64,000 nucleotides of DNA from Microbacterium amylolyticum (GTDB lineage: Bacteria > Actinomycetota > Actinomycetes > Actinomycetales > Microbacteriaceae), in assembly GCF_011046975.1 (NCBI RefSeq), contig NZ_CP049253.1, positions 1,116,001-1,180,000 of the forward strand, read 5' to 3'. The notes beneath the pieces were generated by a model, which saw only the letters and a program-made list of their open reading frames with translations, was not told the DNA's origin and ran no database searches. The position numbers and the translations under genes are program-made. Shown here in pieces: positions 8,143 to 16,883 of this stretch (the stretch's first letter is position 1; every line of letters begins with the position of its first letter).

Positions 8143-9204
8143 TCAACGGGTGCGGTCAGCGAGCTGACGGGCGAAACGGGTCAGAGCCTCGCGAACAGCG
8201 CCGCGCGGAAGAACCTTGATAGCGGCGACGGCATCGTCGGTCCACTGGAGGGAAAGCTCGTGTGTTCTCGCCGTGACCGCGTGGTCGCGCAGCTCGGACA
8301 GTTCACCGTCGAGGATGGAAGGGTCTGCGCCGTCGCGGATCTTCTGGACACCGCTATCGATGCGATCGGCGAGATCAATGTCGGCAGCAACGTCGCTCGC
8401 GCGCAGCAGCAGATACGGCATGGTGACGACGCCAGCGCGAAGGTCGGTTCCGGGAACCTTGCCCGTTTCCTCGGCATCGGCGGACAGGTCGATCACATCG
8501 TCGGCGAGCTGGAAGGCGACGCCAACTTTCTCGCCGTAGTCCTTCAGAGCGTCGGCGTATTCCCGCTTTGCTCCCGAGAAGTACGCACCAGCCTGTGCGG
8601 CAGCGGCAATGAGCGAACCCGTTTTATCGGCAAGAACCTGCAGGTAGAAATCGATCGGATCTTCGTCGCCCCGCGGGCCGACCGTTTCGTGCAGCTGCCC
8701 CATGACGAGTCGCTCGAAAGTCTCGGTTTGGAGGTCGACAGCGTCTTCGCCCGCACGGCCCATCACGCGGCTGGCACGCCCCAGCAGCAGATCGCCCGTG
8801 AGGATGGCGGTGTTGTTGTCCCACACGCGGTGCGCAGACGGAACTCCGCGGCGGCGATCAGCGCCGTCCATGACATCGTCGTGGTACAGCGAGCCGAGGT
8901 GCATGAGCTCGAGGGCGACGGCCGTATCGCGAACGGCTGGTGTCATGCCCTTGCCCAGCTGCGCCGTCAACAAAACCAGCATCGGGCGCACGCGCTTGCC
9001 GCCCGCCTCGTAGAGGTAGCGGGCCGTTGCGTCGACCAGGGGGTCTGTCGACGAGAGCTCGCGCGCCAGCTTCTCTTCCACCTCGACCAGGCCGGTCTCG
9101 ATGGTCGAGGCCAACTTCTTCGCGGCAGGGCCCTCGAAGATACGGTCGCTGAGGCCGAAGCGGCTCGCCAGGCGCGAGCCCGTGTTAGCGGGGCTCGAAG
9201 TCAC
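8143..9204 (-). CDS. Polyprenyl diphosphate synthase (menaquinone side chain)
   Basis: Trans-isoprenyl diphosphate synthase that condenses isopentenyl diphosphate with an allylic primer to make the long chain used by MenA. The 353-residue protein has the first Asp-rich motif DDVMD (residues 109-113) inside ELMHLGSLYHDDVMDGADRR, the lysine/arginine block GGKRVRPML before it, and the second Asp motif QLADDVIDLSAD. Placement between fprA and menG supports a menaquinone role (heptaprenyl to nonaprenyl length). Residues upstream of the first motif that set chain length (LELMHLGS) are small, consistent with a long-chain product, but the exact length is not decidable by eye. Confidence 0.92.
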   Translation of the reverse strand: MTSSPANTGSRLASRFGLSDRIFEGPAAKKLASTIETGLVEVEEKLARELSSTDPLVDATARYLYEAGGKRVRPMLVLLTAQLGKGMTPAVRDTAVALELMHLGSLYHDDVMDGADRRRGVPSAHRVWDNNTAILTGDLLLGRASRVMGRAGEDAVDLQTETFERLVMGQLHETVGPRGDEDPIDFYLQVLADKTGSLIAAAAQAGAYFSGAKREYADALKDYGEKVGVAFQLADDVIDLSADAEETGKVPGTDLRAGVVTMPYLLLRASDVAADIDLADRIDSGVQKIRDGADPSILDGELSELRDHAVTARTHELSLQWTDDAVAAIKVLPRGAVREALTRFARQLADRTR

Positions 9205-9254
9205 TCGTCTAGCCTACCCGCGGCGAGACGGAGGTCCGCCCGTGTTGCGCCACG

Positions 9255-9968
9255 CTACGCGGCCTTACGACCGCGGTGAAGGGCGACGATACCCATACTG
9301 AGGTTCTTGTAGCCCACGTCCGTCCACCCAGCCTCGCGCAACCACTCGGCGAGCTCGTGCTGCGCGGGCCAATCGCGAATCGACTCGTTGAGATAGTCGT
9401 AGGCTTCGCCGTTCGAGCCGACGGTCCGCGCCACGGCGGGAAGAATCCGGTCGTTGTAAAACCGGTACAGCCCACGGAAGACGCGGTTGGGAGGAGTGGA
9501 GAATTCGTTGATGACGATGCGCCCACCGGGCTTGGTCACGCGCAGCAGCTCAGCGATCGCTTTCTTCGGGTCGTTCACATTACGCAGTCCGTAGGACATG
9601 CTGACGGCGTCGAAGGACTCGTCATCGAACGGCAGGTTCGTTGCGTCGGCTTCGGCGAAGCTCATCCCCCGCACGTCGCCAAAGTTCTTCTTTCCCTCGG
9701 CCAGCATGCCCGGAGAGAAGTCGGCGGCGACGACCTCGGCTCCGCGACGCGCGAACGACGCGGAGGAACGGCAGGTTCCCGCGGCCAGATCGAGGATGCG
9801 CTCGCCCGGCTGCGGAGCGACGGCGTTGGTCGTCGCTTCTCGCCACAGCGCGTCCAACCCGAAGGTCATGGCCATGTTCGTCAGGTCGTATCGCTTCGCG
9901 ACCTGATCGAACATGCCGCTTACCTGCTGAGGGTCTTTGCCGAGGTCGGGCCGCTGAAGAGAAGTCAC
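9255..9968 (-). CDS. menG: Demethylmenaquinone methyltransferase MenG/UbiE
   Basis: Final step of menaquinone synthesis: SAM-dependent C-methylation of demethylmenaquinone. The 237-residue protein shows the family start (VSGMFDQVAKRYDLTNMAMT), the SAM-binding motif RILDLAAGTCRSSASFA near residue 60, and the UbiE signature FDAVSMSYGLRNVNDPKKAI, followed by GGRIVINEFSTP. It is encoded between menF and the polyprenyl synthase on the same strand, so these probably share transcription. One oddity is an insertion or substitution in motif I (TCRSSAS where GTG.V.. is usual), which is typical of actinobacterial members and does not suggest loss. Confidence 0.93.
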   Translation of the reverse strand: MTSLQRPDLGKDPQQVSGMFDQVAKRYDLTNMAMTFGLDALWREATTNAVAPQPGERILDLAAGTCRSSASFARRGAEVVAADFSPGMLAEGKKNFGDVRGMSFAEADATNLPFDDESFDAVSMSYGLRNVNDPKKAIAELLRVTKPGGRIVINEFSTPPNRVFRGLYRFYNDRILPAVARTVGSNGEAYDYLNESIRDWPAQHELAEWLREAGWTDVGYKNLSMGIVALHRGRKAA

Positions 9969-10004
9969 CCGCCGAGTCTACGACCGCCAGATCAGACTGC
10001 TCTC

Positions 10005-11270
10005 CTAGGCGAGAGCATCGACAATCGGACGGAACTTCACGCGCGTCTCCAACAACTCCGCATCGGGGTCGGAGCCGGCAACGATTCCGCCACCCGCGTG
10101 AGCCGTGACGGTGCGCTTGCGCCCGGTTGGCGGGCCGAACTGCGCCCCGCGCAGCGCGATGGCCCACTCGCCGTCGCCGTTACCGTCGATCCAGCCAACC
10201 GGACCGGCGTACCTCCCGCGATCGAACGGCTCGATGCGGCGGATCTCCTCGATCGCGCGATCGGTGGGAGTTCCGGCGACGGCGGCCGTCGGGTGCAGCG
10301 CCCGTACGAGGTCAAGCGCGGAGGCGCCGCCGGCAAGCTCACCGCTGACATCGGTCGCGAGGTGCCACAGGTTGGGCAGTTCGAGCGCGAACGGCTCCCC
10401 CGCGGGTGTGAGGTTCGTTGTGTGGGGTTTCAACGACGCGAGGACGTCGTCGATGGCGAAGCGGTGCTCCGCCCGGTCTTTTTCGCTCGAGAGCAGCGCG
10501 TCGGGGATTCCGGTGTCTTCTGCTGCGTCGGCTCCACGGGGGTGAGTTCCTGCCAGCACCCGCGCAGAAACAGCTCCGCCGTGCACAGTGACGAGCGTTT
10601 CCGGGCTCGCCCCGATCATCCCGTCGACGGCATAGGTCCAGGTGTCGGGATAGTCGTTCGCGAGCGCGCGCACCAGCCGCCTGAGATCGGATCCGCGCGG
10701 AACCGACCCCATGATGTCGCGCGCGATCACGATTTTGCGCAGATCGCCGTGCTCAATGGTGGCCAACGCTTCACGCACCGCCATCTCGTGGCGCGCGGGG
10801 TCCATGGCGCCGGGCCCGAGTGTGGCGGACCAGGAGCCCCCCAGATCGGTCGGGCCGAACTCGGCGGGGTCAAGACGGTCAGCAACGGCAATGCGGGTGA
10901 CCCACCCTCGGCCGCCCCGGCGCCCGACAATCGTGGTCGGAACGATCAGCGTCGACGGCAGTTCCGATTCGTCATCAAACGCGATCGCGCCGAAGCCCAC
11001 CAGGCCCGTTCCGGGGATCTTCACCTCGTCATCGACCTCCGTTGCCTGGGAGACCGCTCGCCAGAGATCAGCGATCGCGGAGATGCGCCCGTCTTCGGCG
11101 ACATCGATGTGCAGGAGATCGGGCCCGGAGGCGACCATGCCGTCGCCCTTGCGCGTCCAGACGAGAGGACTCTCGGCCGACGCGAACAAAAGCGTGTCAG
11201 CGGGTTCAATCTCGCGCGTTGTGGCAACGAGGCGCGGCAAGGAGAGCGGTTCGGTCACTCGGGACATCAT
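10005..11270 (-). CDS. menF: Isochorismate synthase MenF
   Basis: Converts chorismate to isochorismate, the entry reaction of menaquinone synthesis. The 421-residue chorismate-binding enzyme carries the C-terminal family blocks SPETLVTVHGGAVSARVLAG, HPTAAVAGTP and YAGPVGWIDGNGDGEWAIALR, plus the lysine and glutamate positions of the Mg/chorismate site. It starts at an ATG 22 bases from the divergent DUF402 start. It could in principle be a salicylate or siderophore isochorismate synthase, but the menG and menD context favours menaquinone. Confidence 0.92.
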   Translation of the reverse strand: MMSRVTEPLSLPRLVATTREIEPADTLLFASAESPLVWTRKGDGMVASGPDLLHIDVAEDGRISAIADLWRAVSQATEVDDEVKIPGTGLVGFGAIAFDDESELPSTLIVPTTIVGRRGGRGWVTRIAVADRLDPAEFGPTDLGGSWSATLGPGAMDPARHEMAVREALATIEHGDLRKIVIARDIMGSVPRGSDLRRLVRALANDYPDTWTYAVDGMIGASPETLVTVHGGAVSARVLAGTHPRGADAAEDTGIPDALLSSEKDRAEHRFAIDDVLASLKPHTTNLTPAGEPFALELPNLWHLATDVSGELAGGASALDLVRALHPTAAVAGTPTDRAIEEIRRIEPFDRGRYAGPVGWIDGNGDGEWAIALRGAQFGPPTGRKRTVTAHAGGGIVAGSDPDAELLETRVKFRPIVDALA

Positions 11271-11292
11271 ATTCGCGAACTATGGTCGAAGG

Positions 11293-11847
11293 ATGAGTAC
11301 CACGTCCCCTCCCGGCACCAGGATGCACATCAATTGGCGCAAGTGGGATGGCGGACCGCACTGGGTACACGATGTGATCTACCTCGGTCGCGATGAGTGG
11401 GGCGCGTGGTTCGGGCAGCGGGCGGGCTGGCGAAGCCACCGGCCGGGCCGGGACACTCTGCTGAAGTCCGACTGCGTCATGCTCCTCCCCGACCCCGAGC
11501 CCGGAAGCGATCACGGCGCGGAATGGGTGTTGACGGTGAACGCGGCGCCTCAGCGCACACGCATCTATATCGACGTCGCATGGGAAGCGCAGTGGGTCGG
11601 TGCGGAGCCGTCGGCGATCGATATGGATCTCGACGTCGTGCGGCGAACGGACGACCGCGGCATCTACATCGACGATGAGGATGAGTGGGAGGAACATCGC
11701 GCCGAGTACGGATATCCGCTTCACGTGGTCAATCGTCTCGAGCCGCTCGCTCAGGACCTCAAGCGCCGTGTCGCAGCGCGCGATGCCCCGTTCAATGAGG
11801 CGACGACCCACACGTGGTTCGACGTTCTGTACGCCCTGAAGCTTTAG
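11293..11847 (+). CDS. DUF402 domain protein
   Basis: A 184-residue soluble protein with the DUF402 fold: WDGGPHWVHDVIYLGRDEWG at the N-terminal side, then IYIDVAWEAQWVGAEPSAIDMDLDVV, in which the Asp-rich stretch matches the metal/phosphate-binding region of the family. Some family members hydrolyse nucleoside di- or triphosphates; the activity here is not known. The ATG at 11293 is preceded immediately by GAAGG, very close to the start codon, so leaderless translation or the second methionine (11323) are alternatives. It diverges from menF and its stop overlaps that of the convergent glycerate kinase gene. Confidence 0.85.
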   Translation: MSTTSPPGTRMHINWRKWDGGPHWVHDVIYLGRDEWGAWFGQRAGWRSHRPGRDTLLKSDCVMLLPDPEPGSDHGAEWVLTVNAAPQRTRIYIDVAWEAQWVGAEPSAIDMDLDVVRRTDDRGIYIDDEDEWEEHRAEYGYPLHVVNRLEPLAQDLKRRVAARDAPFNEATTHTWFDVLYALKL

Positions 11848-12962
11848 AGCTCGGCGGCGAGCTGTTCCCCCGCGTCACGAAGCCAGCGCAGCGTATCAGC
11901 CATCGCAGCGTCGGATGACCCGGCGATGTCCGTCAGCGATGCCGCGGCGCGGAATGCCGTGGTGTCACCATCGATCTGTCCAGCGACAAGCGCAACGGGA
12001 ATGCGGGCCGCACCGGCGAGGCCCGCGACGTGCGACGGGACCTTCCCTGCGGCGGATTGTCCGTCGAACTTCCCCTCGCCGGTGACGACAACGTCGGCGC
12101 TGCCGATGGCATCAGCGAGATCTGTCAGATGCGAAATCTCCTCGGCTCCCGCCGTCAGCTGAGCGCCCCACACGAGCAGAGCGAATCCTGTGCCTCCCGC
12201 GGCTCCCGCCCCGGGTGCCCCTGCGAGATCGGCACGCCCGACGAGGCCCGCGAGCCGGGCGAGGGCGTCATCAACACGGGCAATGTCGTCGGGCGCGGTA
12301 AGGCCCTTCTGCGGCCCGAATACCGCGGCGGCCCCGCGCGGGCCCGTGAGGGGGTTGGTCACATCGCTGAGGACGAGCACGCCCCCCGCGGGCAGAGCGC
12401 GCAGACCGGTCACGTCGACACGAGCGAGGTCCGTCAGGCCCCGAGCGCCAGAGGTGATCGACGCGCCGAAATTACCGAGGAAACGGGCGCCGAGAGCCGT
12501 GAGCAGGCCCGCGCCGCCATCGGTGGACGCAGAAGATCCGATTCCGAGAATGAGGCGCGAGATGCCCGCGTCAAGGGCGGCGACAATCGCCTGGCCGAAG
12601 CCGAGTGTTGCCGCGTCCCAGGGGCAGCGTTCCTCCCCGAGTAGCTCGATACCGCACGTGCTCGCGAGCTCAACGACTCCCGTTCCTCCCGGAAGCTCAT
12701 CCGTTGCCGGCAGGCGCAACCAGGAGGCATCGACCGGAAACCCCGTGGGACCCGTGACACGAACGGCAACGCGGGTGGCGCCGGGCACGGCCTTCTCGAA
12801 TGCGTCGAGAGTTCCCTCACCACCGTCTGCCATGGGGCGCAGGTCGAGGTGATCTGCGGGAGCTGACCGCACCCAGCCTTCGGCGATGGCCACCGCGACG
12901 TCGGCGGCGGTGGCGGTTCCCTTGAAACTGTCGGGTGCGATAACGACACGGCGATGAGTCAT
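11844..12962 (-). CDS. glxK: Glycerate kinase
   Basis: ATP-dependent phosphorylation of D-glycerate. The ATG at 12962 was chosen because AGGA sits 8 bases upstream and the product then begins with the family block RRVVIAPDSFKGTATAADVA (372 residues). Other motifs are MADGGEGTLDAF, LILGIGSSASTDGGAGLLTA, VLSDVTNPLTGPRGAAAVFG and the C-terminal DVVVTGEGKFDGQSAAGKVP. Longer in-frame readings upstream run into a terminator hairpin and are rejected. The gene sits alone between DUF402 (convergent) and a decayed glycosidase, so its context gives no pathway clue. Confidence 0.93.
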   Translation of the reverse strand: MTHRRVVIAPDSFKGTATAADVAVAIAEGWVRSAPADHLDLRPMADGGEGTLDAFEKAVPGATRVAVRVTGPTGFPVDASWLRLPATDELPGGTGVVELASTCGIELLGEERCPWDAATLGFGQAIVAALDAGISRLILGIGSSASTDGGAGLLTALGARFLGNFGASITSGARGLTDLARVDVTGLRALPAGGVLVLSDVTNPLTGPRGAAAVFGPQKGLTAPDDIARVDDALARLAGLVGRADLAGAPGAGAAGGTGFALLVWGAQLTAGAEEISHLTDLADAIGSADVVVTGEGKFDGQSAAGKVPSHVAGLAGAARIPVALVAGQIDGDTTAFRAAASLTDIAGSSDAAMADTLRWLRDAGEQLAAEL

Positions 12963-13026
12963 AGGCACCATCCTGCCGGATCCGGCAGCCGCTCTCGTCA
13001 TGTCGCCTGCGCAGACGATCACAACG

Positions 13027-13067
13027 ACTGAGGCGGGGAACCGGCTCAGCCAGTTCCCCACCTCAGT
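13027..13067. terminator. Intrinsic terminator after the glycosidase remnant
   Basis: Arms 13027-13041 and 13053-13067 pair over 15 positions with one G-U. The stem lies just past the ancestral stop (13096-13098) of the decayed surface protein on the minus strand and upstream of the glycerate kinase start, so it probably ended the original glycosidase transcript. Confidence 0.7.
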
Positions 13068-13095
13068 GTGTGATGTCCCGCAGAGCGGTTGCTCC

Positions 13096-14230
13096 TCAGA
13101 CCTCCGTCCGGCGACGGATGATCAGGAAGCCCGCACCCGCGATCAATGCGAGAACTCCGGCGCCGATCGCGATGCCCGCGATCTGACCGCCTGTTGCCCC
13201 AAGGAGCCCGGCTCTTCACTGATCTCGAATGTGTTCCATGCCGCAAGGGTGCCGTCGAGCTCCAGCGCGACGAGGTGGTGCTCACCCTCATCTAGGTCCG
13301 GGAGGTCGAAGGTTGCCGCACCGTTGCCGTTCAAAACGGCCGCGCCCAGCAGAACGGGCTCCGAGTGAACGTAGAACACCACCTCATCGCCGGCCCGATC
13401 ATCGTCCAGCATTCCGGTAATGCGCCCGTCCGCAATCTGAATGGCCAGGGTCTGCTTGTCTGCCGTCAGATCTGCGAGGTCGATCGGACCGGGGATCCGG
13501 CGATCGTCTCCGTCATCGGCGGCGTCCGGCCCGGCGCCGCTGCCGTCGGAGCCGTTCGCAGCATCGCTACCCTCAGCATCCGCTCCAGCATCGCTACCGT
13601 CTGTATCGCCGGTCGCGTCAGCGTCGTCATCGTCATCCGCGACGATCGCGTCACCGATCGTGGCGCCAGCTCCCTCGGTGCTCTGCGCCGCGAGGGTCAC
13701 GGTGTTGAGCCCCGCTTCCAGCACAACCGTTGTCTCAGCATGGTCCCGGACCTGCCACTTGTAGCCGAGTGGGAGGAAGATCTCCTGCTCACTCGAATCG
13801 TTCACCCGAACGAATACATTCGTGGGCCCGTTCTCCGAAACAGCGCCGAAGGTGTTCAACGCGTTCGCGAACACCGACAGATCGTATTCGCCAGCAACGG
13901 GAACGGTCACGTCGAAGTTGATCGTGACATCGCTGCCCGTGCGCAGACCACCGACGTTGGCGCCGCCCGAGTTGTAGAAGGCGCCGACGTTGTTCGTCGA
14001 TCCCGTGTCGGTGTTGATCGAGTGGCCGGAGCCGGTAAAGCTGGCGTCCTCGGCCTCGTAGGAGCCGGCCCAGGCGATCGGGTCGACCTGTGTGGTCTCC
14101 CCTTCGCCCGCCGGAGTCACGATGACCTCATAAGCGGAGGCCTCCTTGATCAGCGGCAGGTCCTGTCCATCAAAATCGACCGAAACGCGGCCGTCGACAA
14201 CGGATGCGGTGTACTCCGTCAACAGCCTCG
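13096..14230 (-). pseudogene. 3' remnant of a sortase-anchored glycoside hydrolase with CBM35/6-like module
   Basis: On the minus strand this is the C-terminal part of a large secreted carbohydrate-active enzyme. The order is a short beta-rich segment (about 14225-14090), a carbohydrate-binding module of the CBM6/CBM35 type (YEAEDASFTG to VVLEAGLNTVTL), an Asp/Gly-rich linker (about 13640-13500), an Ig-like segment (DKQTLAIQIADGRITG to HHLVALELDGTLAAWNTFEI) and then a cell-wall anchor. The anchor (LGATGGQ, a hydrophobic helix GIAIGAGVLALIAGAGF and IIRRRTEV, stop at 13096-13098) lies in another frame. One base appears to be missing near 13197-13206 (CTCCTTGGGG on the coding strand). No catalytic domain, signal peptide or start remains. 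The 5' boundary is fused to the first codons of a lacI-type gene. Confidence 0.85.
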
Positions 14231-14278
14231 GCTGCGCGAGACGCCCGCAACGCGGGCGACGTCTCCGATAGTGGCCAC
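14219..14278 (-). pseudogene. 5' stub of a LacI-family repressor gene
   Basis: A GTG at 14278, preceded by AGAAGGAGACATC (a good ribosome site), opens a frame reading VATIGDVARVAGVSRS. This is the invariant first helix-turn-helix of LacI/GalR repressors (usually MATIxDVAxxAGVSxxTVS). Homology stops after codon 16, at about 14231, and the frame ends at 14219-14221. The following sequence belongs to the glycosidase remnant. The stub is too short to be in an ORF list and is clearly non-functional. Confidence 0.85.
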
Positions 14279-14301
14279 GATGTCTCCTTCTGCCGGCAGC
14301 C

Positions 14302-14321
14302 TTGCCGAACCGGTTCGACAA
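14302..14321. promoter_or_regulatory. Orphan LacI-type operator
   Basis: The 20-base palindrome TTGCCGAACCGGTTCGACAA (9 of 10 base pairs symmetrical, with the central CG typical of LacI/GalR operators) lies 24 bases upstream of the lacI stub start. It was probably the autoregulatory site of the lost repressor. Confidence 0.7.
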
Positions 14322-14378
14322 CAGCGGATGAGGTTCGGTCATGGCAACCTCCGCTCCTGTATCGACGGAAGTCGGACC

Positions 14379-16067
14379 TCAGCGCGTCAGAGGGACTTCG
14401 ATGATGCGAGGCGCGGTCATCACCGAGGTGAGCGCCTCGTCCAGCTGGGCCCGAGTTGTTGCCGTGACGTGTTCCCAGCCGTAGGCCGAGGCGAGCGCCG
14501 CGAGATCGGCCGATTGCGGGGTGTATTGCACGCGCCGCATAGCATCGTCGCCCGCTGACTTCGCGACCTCAAGGCCGTCGAAGATCGTGCCTCCGCCGTC
14601 GTTACCGACAACCACCTGGACACGCGTGGCGCTCTCCCCCGCAGGTATCAACAGCGCGCCGACGTCGTGCAGAAAGGCGAGATCACCTGTCAGAATGCGG
14701 GTGACTCCGACGTCACCGGTGGCACGGGCGGCGAGCGCGATCCCCAGACCGGTAGCGATCGTTCCGTCGATTCCGGCGAGACCGCGGTTCGCGTGTACCG
14801 GGATGCGTTTGCCACCCAGTACCTCGTCGGCAACCCTGACGAGCCTGCTGGAAGCGAACATCAGGCGATCGTGCGGCCATGTCGCCCGCCACACCCCCGC
14901 GACCAGTTGTACGCGGTCGAGTGGCGTGCGAACGGCATCAAGCTCGGCACGAACAGCGCCCAGCCGCGTTTTCGGGTCGGTGGACTGCAGCCCGTCCAGA
15001 TCAGGAGCCGACGTATCGAGATCAACGGTGTGCGCGCGCGAAAACCTGCTCCATGCGGAGTTCCACTCGCGGTCGGGCTCCCCCGCACCGACCGCAACCG
15101 CATCCGCATGCACGGTTTTACCGTTGAGGTTCAGCGGTTCTCCTGTGCCGCGAACAGCGATGATCTCGACATCGGGGTTCGACAGCAGCGCGGCGGTCTC
15201 TCTGGCCAGCGTGGGGTGACCGACGACAATCACGCGCTCGATGCGCCCGCCCAGGTCGAGGTCACGGAGCGCTTCGCGGTAGCCGTTCACCACTCGACGC
15301 CCAAAACGCGCTCCGCTGACGACCTCGGCGATCAACGGCCACCTGCCCTGGTGCGCGATCACCTCGGCGTCAGACCCCGCATCCGCCCCGGCGACAACCA
15401 CGGTGCGCGGTCCGGGTGCAACGGTCACGGGCTCGGGCATTTCGGGGATCAGCTGCCGCGCCTGCCGCACGGGCTCGCCCGAGCCTCGTCCTCCGCTCGC
15501 GAACCACTCGGGGATCGCCCCACCGAGGGGTTCGCGGAACGGCAGATTCAGGTGGACGGGGCCTTGAACGCTCTCCCCCGCCGCCGCAACGAAGGCGCGA
15601 GCGGCAAGCCGCACCATGTCGCCGACATCGGACTCGGAATCCGGCGTCGGCGCATCCACCGCAAGGCGTACGGAATCTCCGAAGATCCCCGGCTGATCAG
15701 TGGCCTGATTGGCGCCGACTCCGCGCAGCTCGAGAGGGCGATCGGCTGTCAGCAGCAACAACGGAACGCCGGAATGGAACGCCTCAAGCGTTGCGGGAAG
15801 CAGGTTGGCGACCGCCGTTCCCGACGTGCAGATCACGGCCGCAGGAACGCGCGTTTCGCGCCCGATGCCCAGCGCCATGAATCCGGCAACGCGCTCGTCG
15901 ATGCGAACGTGGAGCGAGATCCTGCCCTGCCGTTCGAGGTCTGCTGCGGCGAGCGCGAGCGCCTGCGAACGGGAACCGGGGCTGAGCACAACGTGCCGCA
16001 CACCGAGGGAAACGAGGGAGTCAAGCAGCTCGCAGGCCGCGTTCATCGCGGGCGATGACGCCGACAC
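14379..16067 (-). CDS. menD: SEPHCHC synthase MenD
   Basis: Thiamine-diphosphate enzyme that joins 2-oxoglutarate and isochorismate in menaquinone synthesis. The GTG at 16067 was chosen because it lies one base after the stop of the upstream membrane-protein gene (TAACGTG) and gives 562 residues, normal for MenD; the longer open frame to 16295 overlaps that gene. Motifs are VRHVVLSPGSRSQALALAA, the catalytic-glutamate region LHVRIDERVAGFMALG, VICTSGTAVANLLPA, and the ThDP block near GDLAFLHDVGALL and VVVGNDGGGTIFDG. It ends about 60 bases before the lacI/glycosidase scar, so the scar did not reach it. Confidence 0.95.
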   Translation of the reverse strand: MSASSPAMNAACELLDSLVSLGVRHVVLSPGSRSQALALAAADLERQGRISLHVRIDERVAGFMALGIGRETRVPAAVICTSGTAVANLLPATLEAFHSGVPLLLLTADRPLELRGVGANQATDQPGIFGDSVRLAVDAPTPDSESDVGDMVRLAARAFVAAAGESVQGPVHLNLPFREPLGGAIPEWFASGGRGSGEPVRQARQLIPEMPEPVTVAPGPRTVVVAGADAGSDAEVIAHQGRWPLIAEVVSGARFGRRVVNGYREALRDLDLGGRIERVIVVGHPTLARETAALLSNPDVEIIAVRGTGEPLNLNGKTVHADAVAVGAGEPDREWNSAWSRFSRAHTVDLDTSAPDLDGLQSTDPKTRLGAVRAELDAVRTPLDRVQLVAGVWRATWPHDRLMFASSRLVRVADEVLGGKRIPVHANRGLAGIDGTIATGLGIALAARATGDVGVTRILTGDLAFLHDVGALLIPAGESATRVQVVVGNDGGGTIFDGLEVAKSAGDDAMRRVQYTPQSADLAALASAYGWEHVTATTRAQLDEALTSVMTAPRIIEVPLTR

Positions 16068-16068
16068 G

Positions 16069-16461
16069 TTAGTTCCGAACGGGGCTCTGCCCGTCGTCGT
16101 CATCCTCGTCGACTTCATCATCGCCATCGCCCGGCTTTTCCGCCGAGGGAGCGTTGAACTGCTCCTCCGCGTCGAGCATGGCGAGCTCCTCTTCGATCTG
16201 ACGAATTCGTTCGTCTGCCGCCGTGAGGAAACCCGGGTTGTCGTCGGGAGCAACGGGCCGCGACGGGGGCTGCTGTCCCTTACGGGCGCGGCCAATCGTC
16301 AGCCAGAGGATTCCGCCGATCACGGGAACGAGGGTAATGACCACCCACGCCCCCTTGGGAACGCCGCGATGCCGGGTCTCGGGCTGCGTCGCGCAGTCGA
16401 CGATCGCGAAGATCGTGAACACGACTGCCGCGACCGACAGGATGATGAGAAAACGGGCCAC
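16069..16461 (-). CDS. PLDc_N (phospholipase D-nuclease N-terminal type) membrane protein
   Basis: A 130-residue inner-membrane protein. The first helix is at about residues 3-22 (FLIILSVAAVVFTIFAIVDC), then the family sequence RGVPKGAWVVITLVPVIGGILWLTIGR with a second helix, and then a cytoplasmic acidic tail with predicted helix (EERIRQIEEELAMLDAEEQF) and a final Asp/Glu run. It is immediately upstream of menD and translationally coupled to it. The function of the family is unknown; conserved association with men genes in related bacteria is my recollection, not something visible here. Confidence 0.85.
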   Translation of the reverse strand: MARFLIILSVAAVVFTIFAIVDCATQPETRHRGVPKGAWVVITLVPVIGGILWLTIGRARKGQQPPSRPVAPDDNPGFLTAADERIRQIEEELAMLDAEEQFNAPSAEKPGDGDDEVDEDDDDGQSPVRN

Positions 16462-16530
16462 GTACCCATCCTATGAGGCAGACCCTATGGACGGCCCGCA
16501 CACACAGGTCATCTGCGTACCCTGGGTCGC

Positions 16531-16827
16531 GTGAAGATTCGATCCGTCGTTGTGTATACGATCCTGCGCCTGGCGTTCTTCCTGGTCCCCCTGGGCATCA
16601 TGATGCTGTTTCCCGCGTTCTGGGGCATGTGGTGGCTGGCAACGCTCTTCGCCGCGATGATCGGCATCAGCCTCTCGATAATCTTCCTGCGTAAACCTCT
16701 CGGCGAGGTGTCGGAAGGCATCTACGAGCGCCAGCAGGCCAAGAAGCGTCCGAAAACGCCAGCCGAGATCGACGCAGACATCGAAGATGAGGCCAACGAG
16801 GGCGCACAAAGCGACGAGGTGTCCTGA
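16531..16827 (+). CDS. DUF4229 small membrane protein
   Basis: A 98-residue protein with two membrane segments (VYTILRLAFFLVPLGIMMLF and MWWLATLFAAMIGISLSII) followed by a basic then acidic cytoplasmic tail (RQQAKKRPKTPAEIDADIED). This layout matches the actinobacterial DUF4229 family. It diverges from the PLDc_N gene with about 70 bases between starts. Function unknown. Confidence 0.8.
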   Translation: MKIRSVVVYTILRLAFFLVPLGIMMLFPAFWGMWWLATLFAAMIGISLSIIFLRKPLGEVSEGIYERQQAKKRPKTPAEIDADIEDEANEGAQSDEVS

Positions 16828-16883
16828 TCAGGTCACGTCGTGGACATCACTGATTCGCACCAAAGTTGCTCGTGAGCCAGCCC

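Noticed and set aside
8065..9279. 404-codon plus-strand frame
   Set aside because: It overlaps the polyprenyl synthase on the other strand and has the low-complexity composition of a shadow.
9276..11396. 706-codon plus-strand frame
   Set aside because: It lies antisense to menG and menF, which have full family motifs; no known domain is visible in the frame.
14342..14379. ATG at 14342 as start of the glycosidase frame
   Set aside because: The first 37 codons (Arg-rich) are a shadow of the lacI stub and its operator, not a signal peptide, so this is not a real start.
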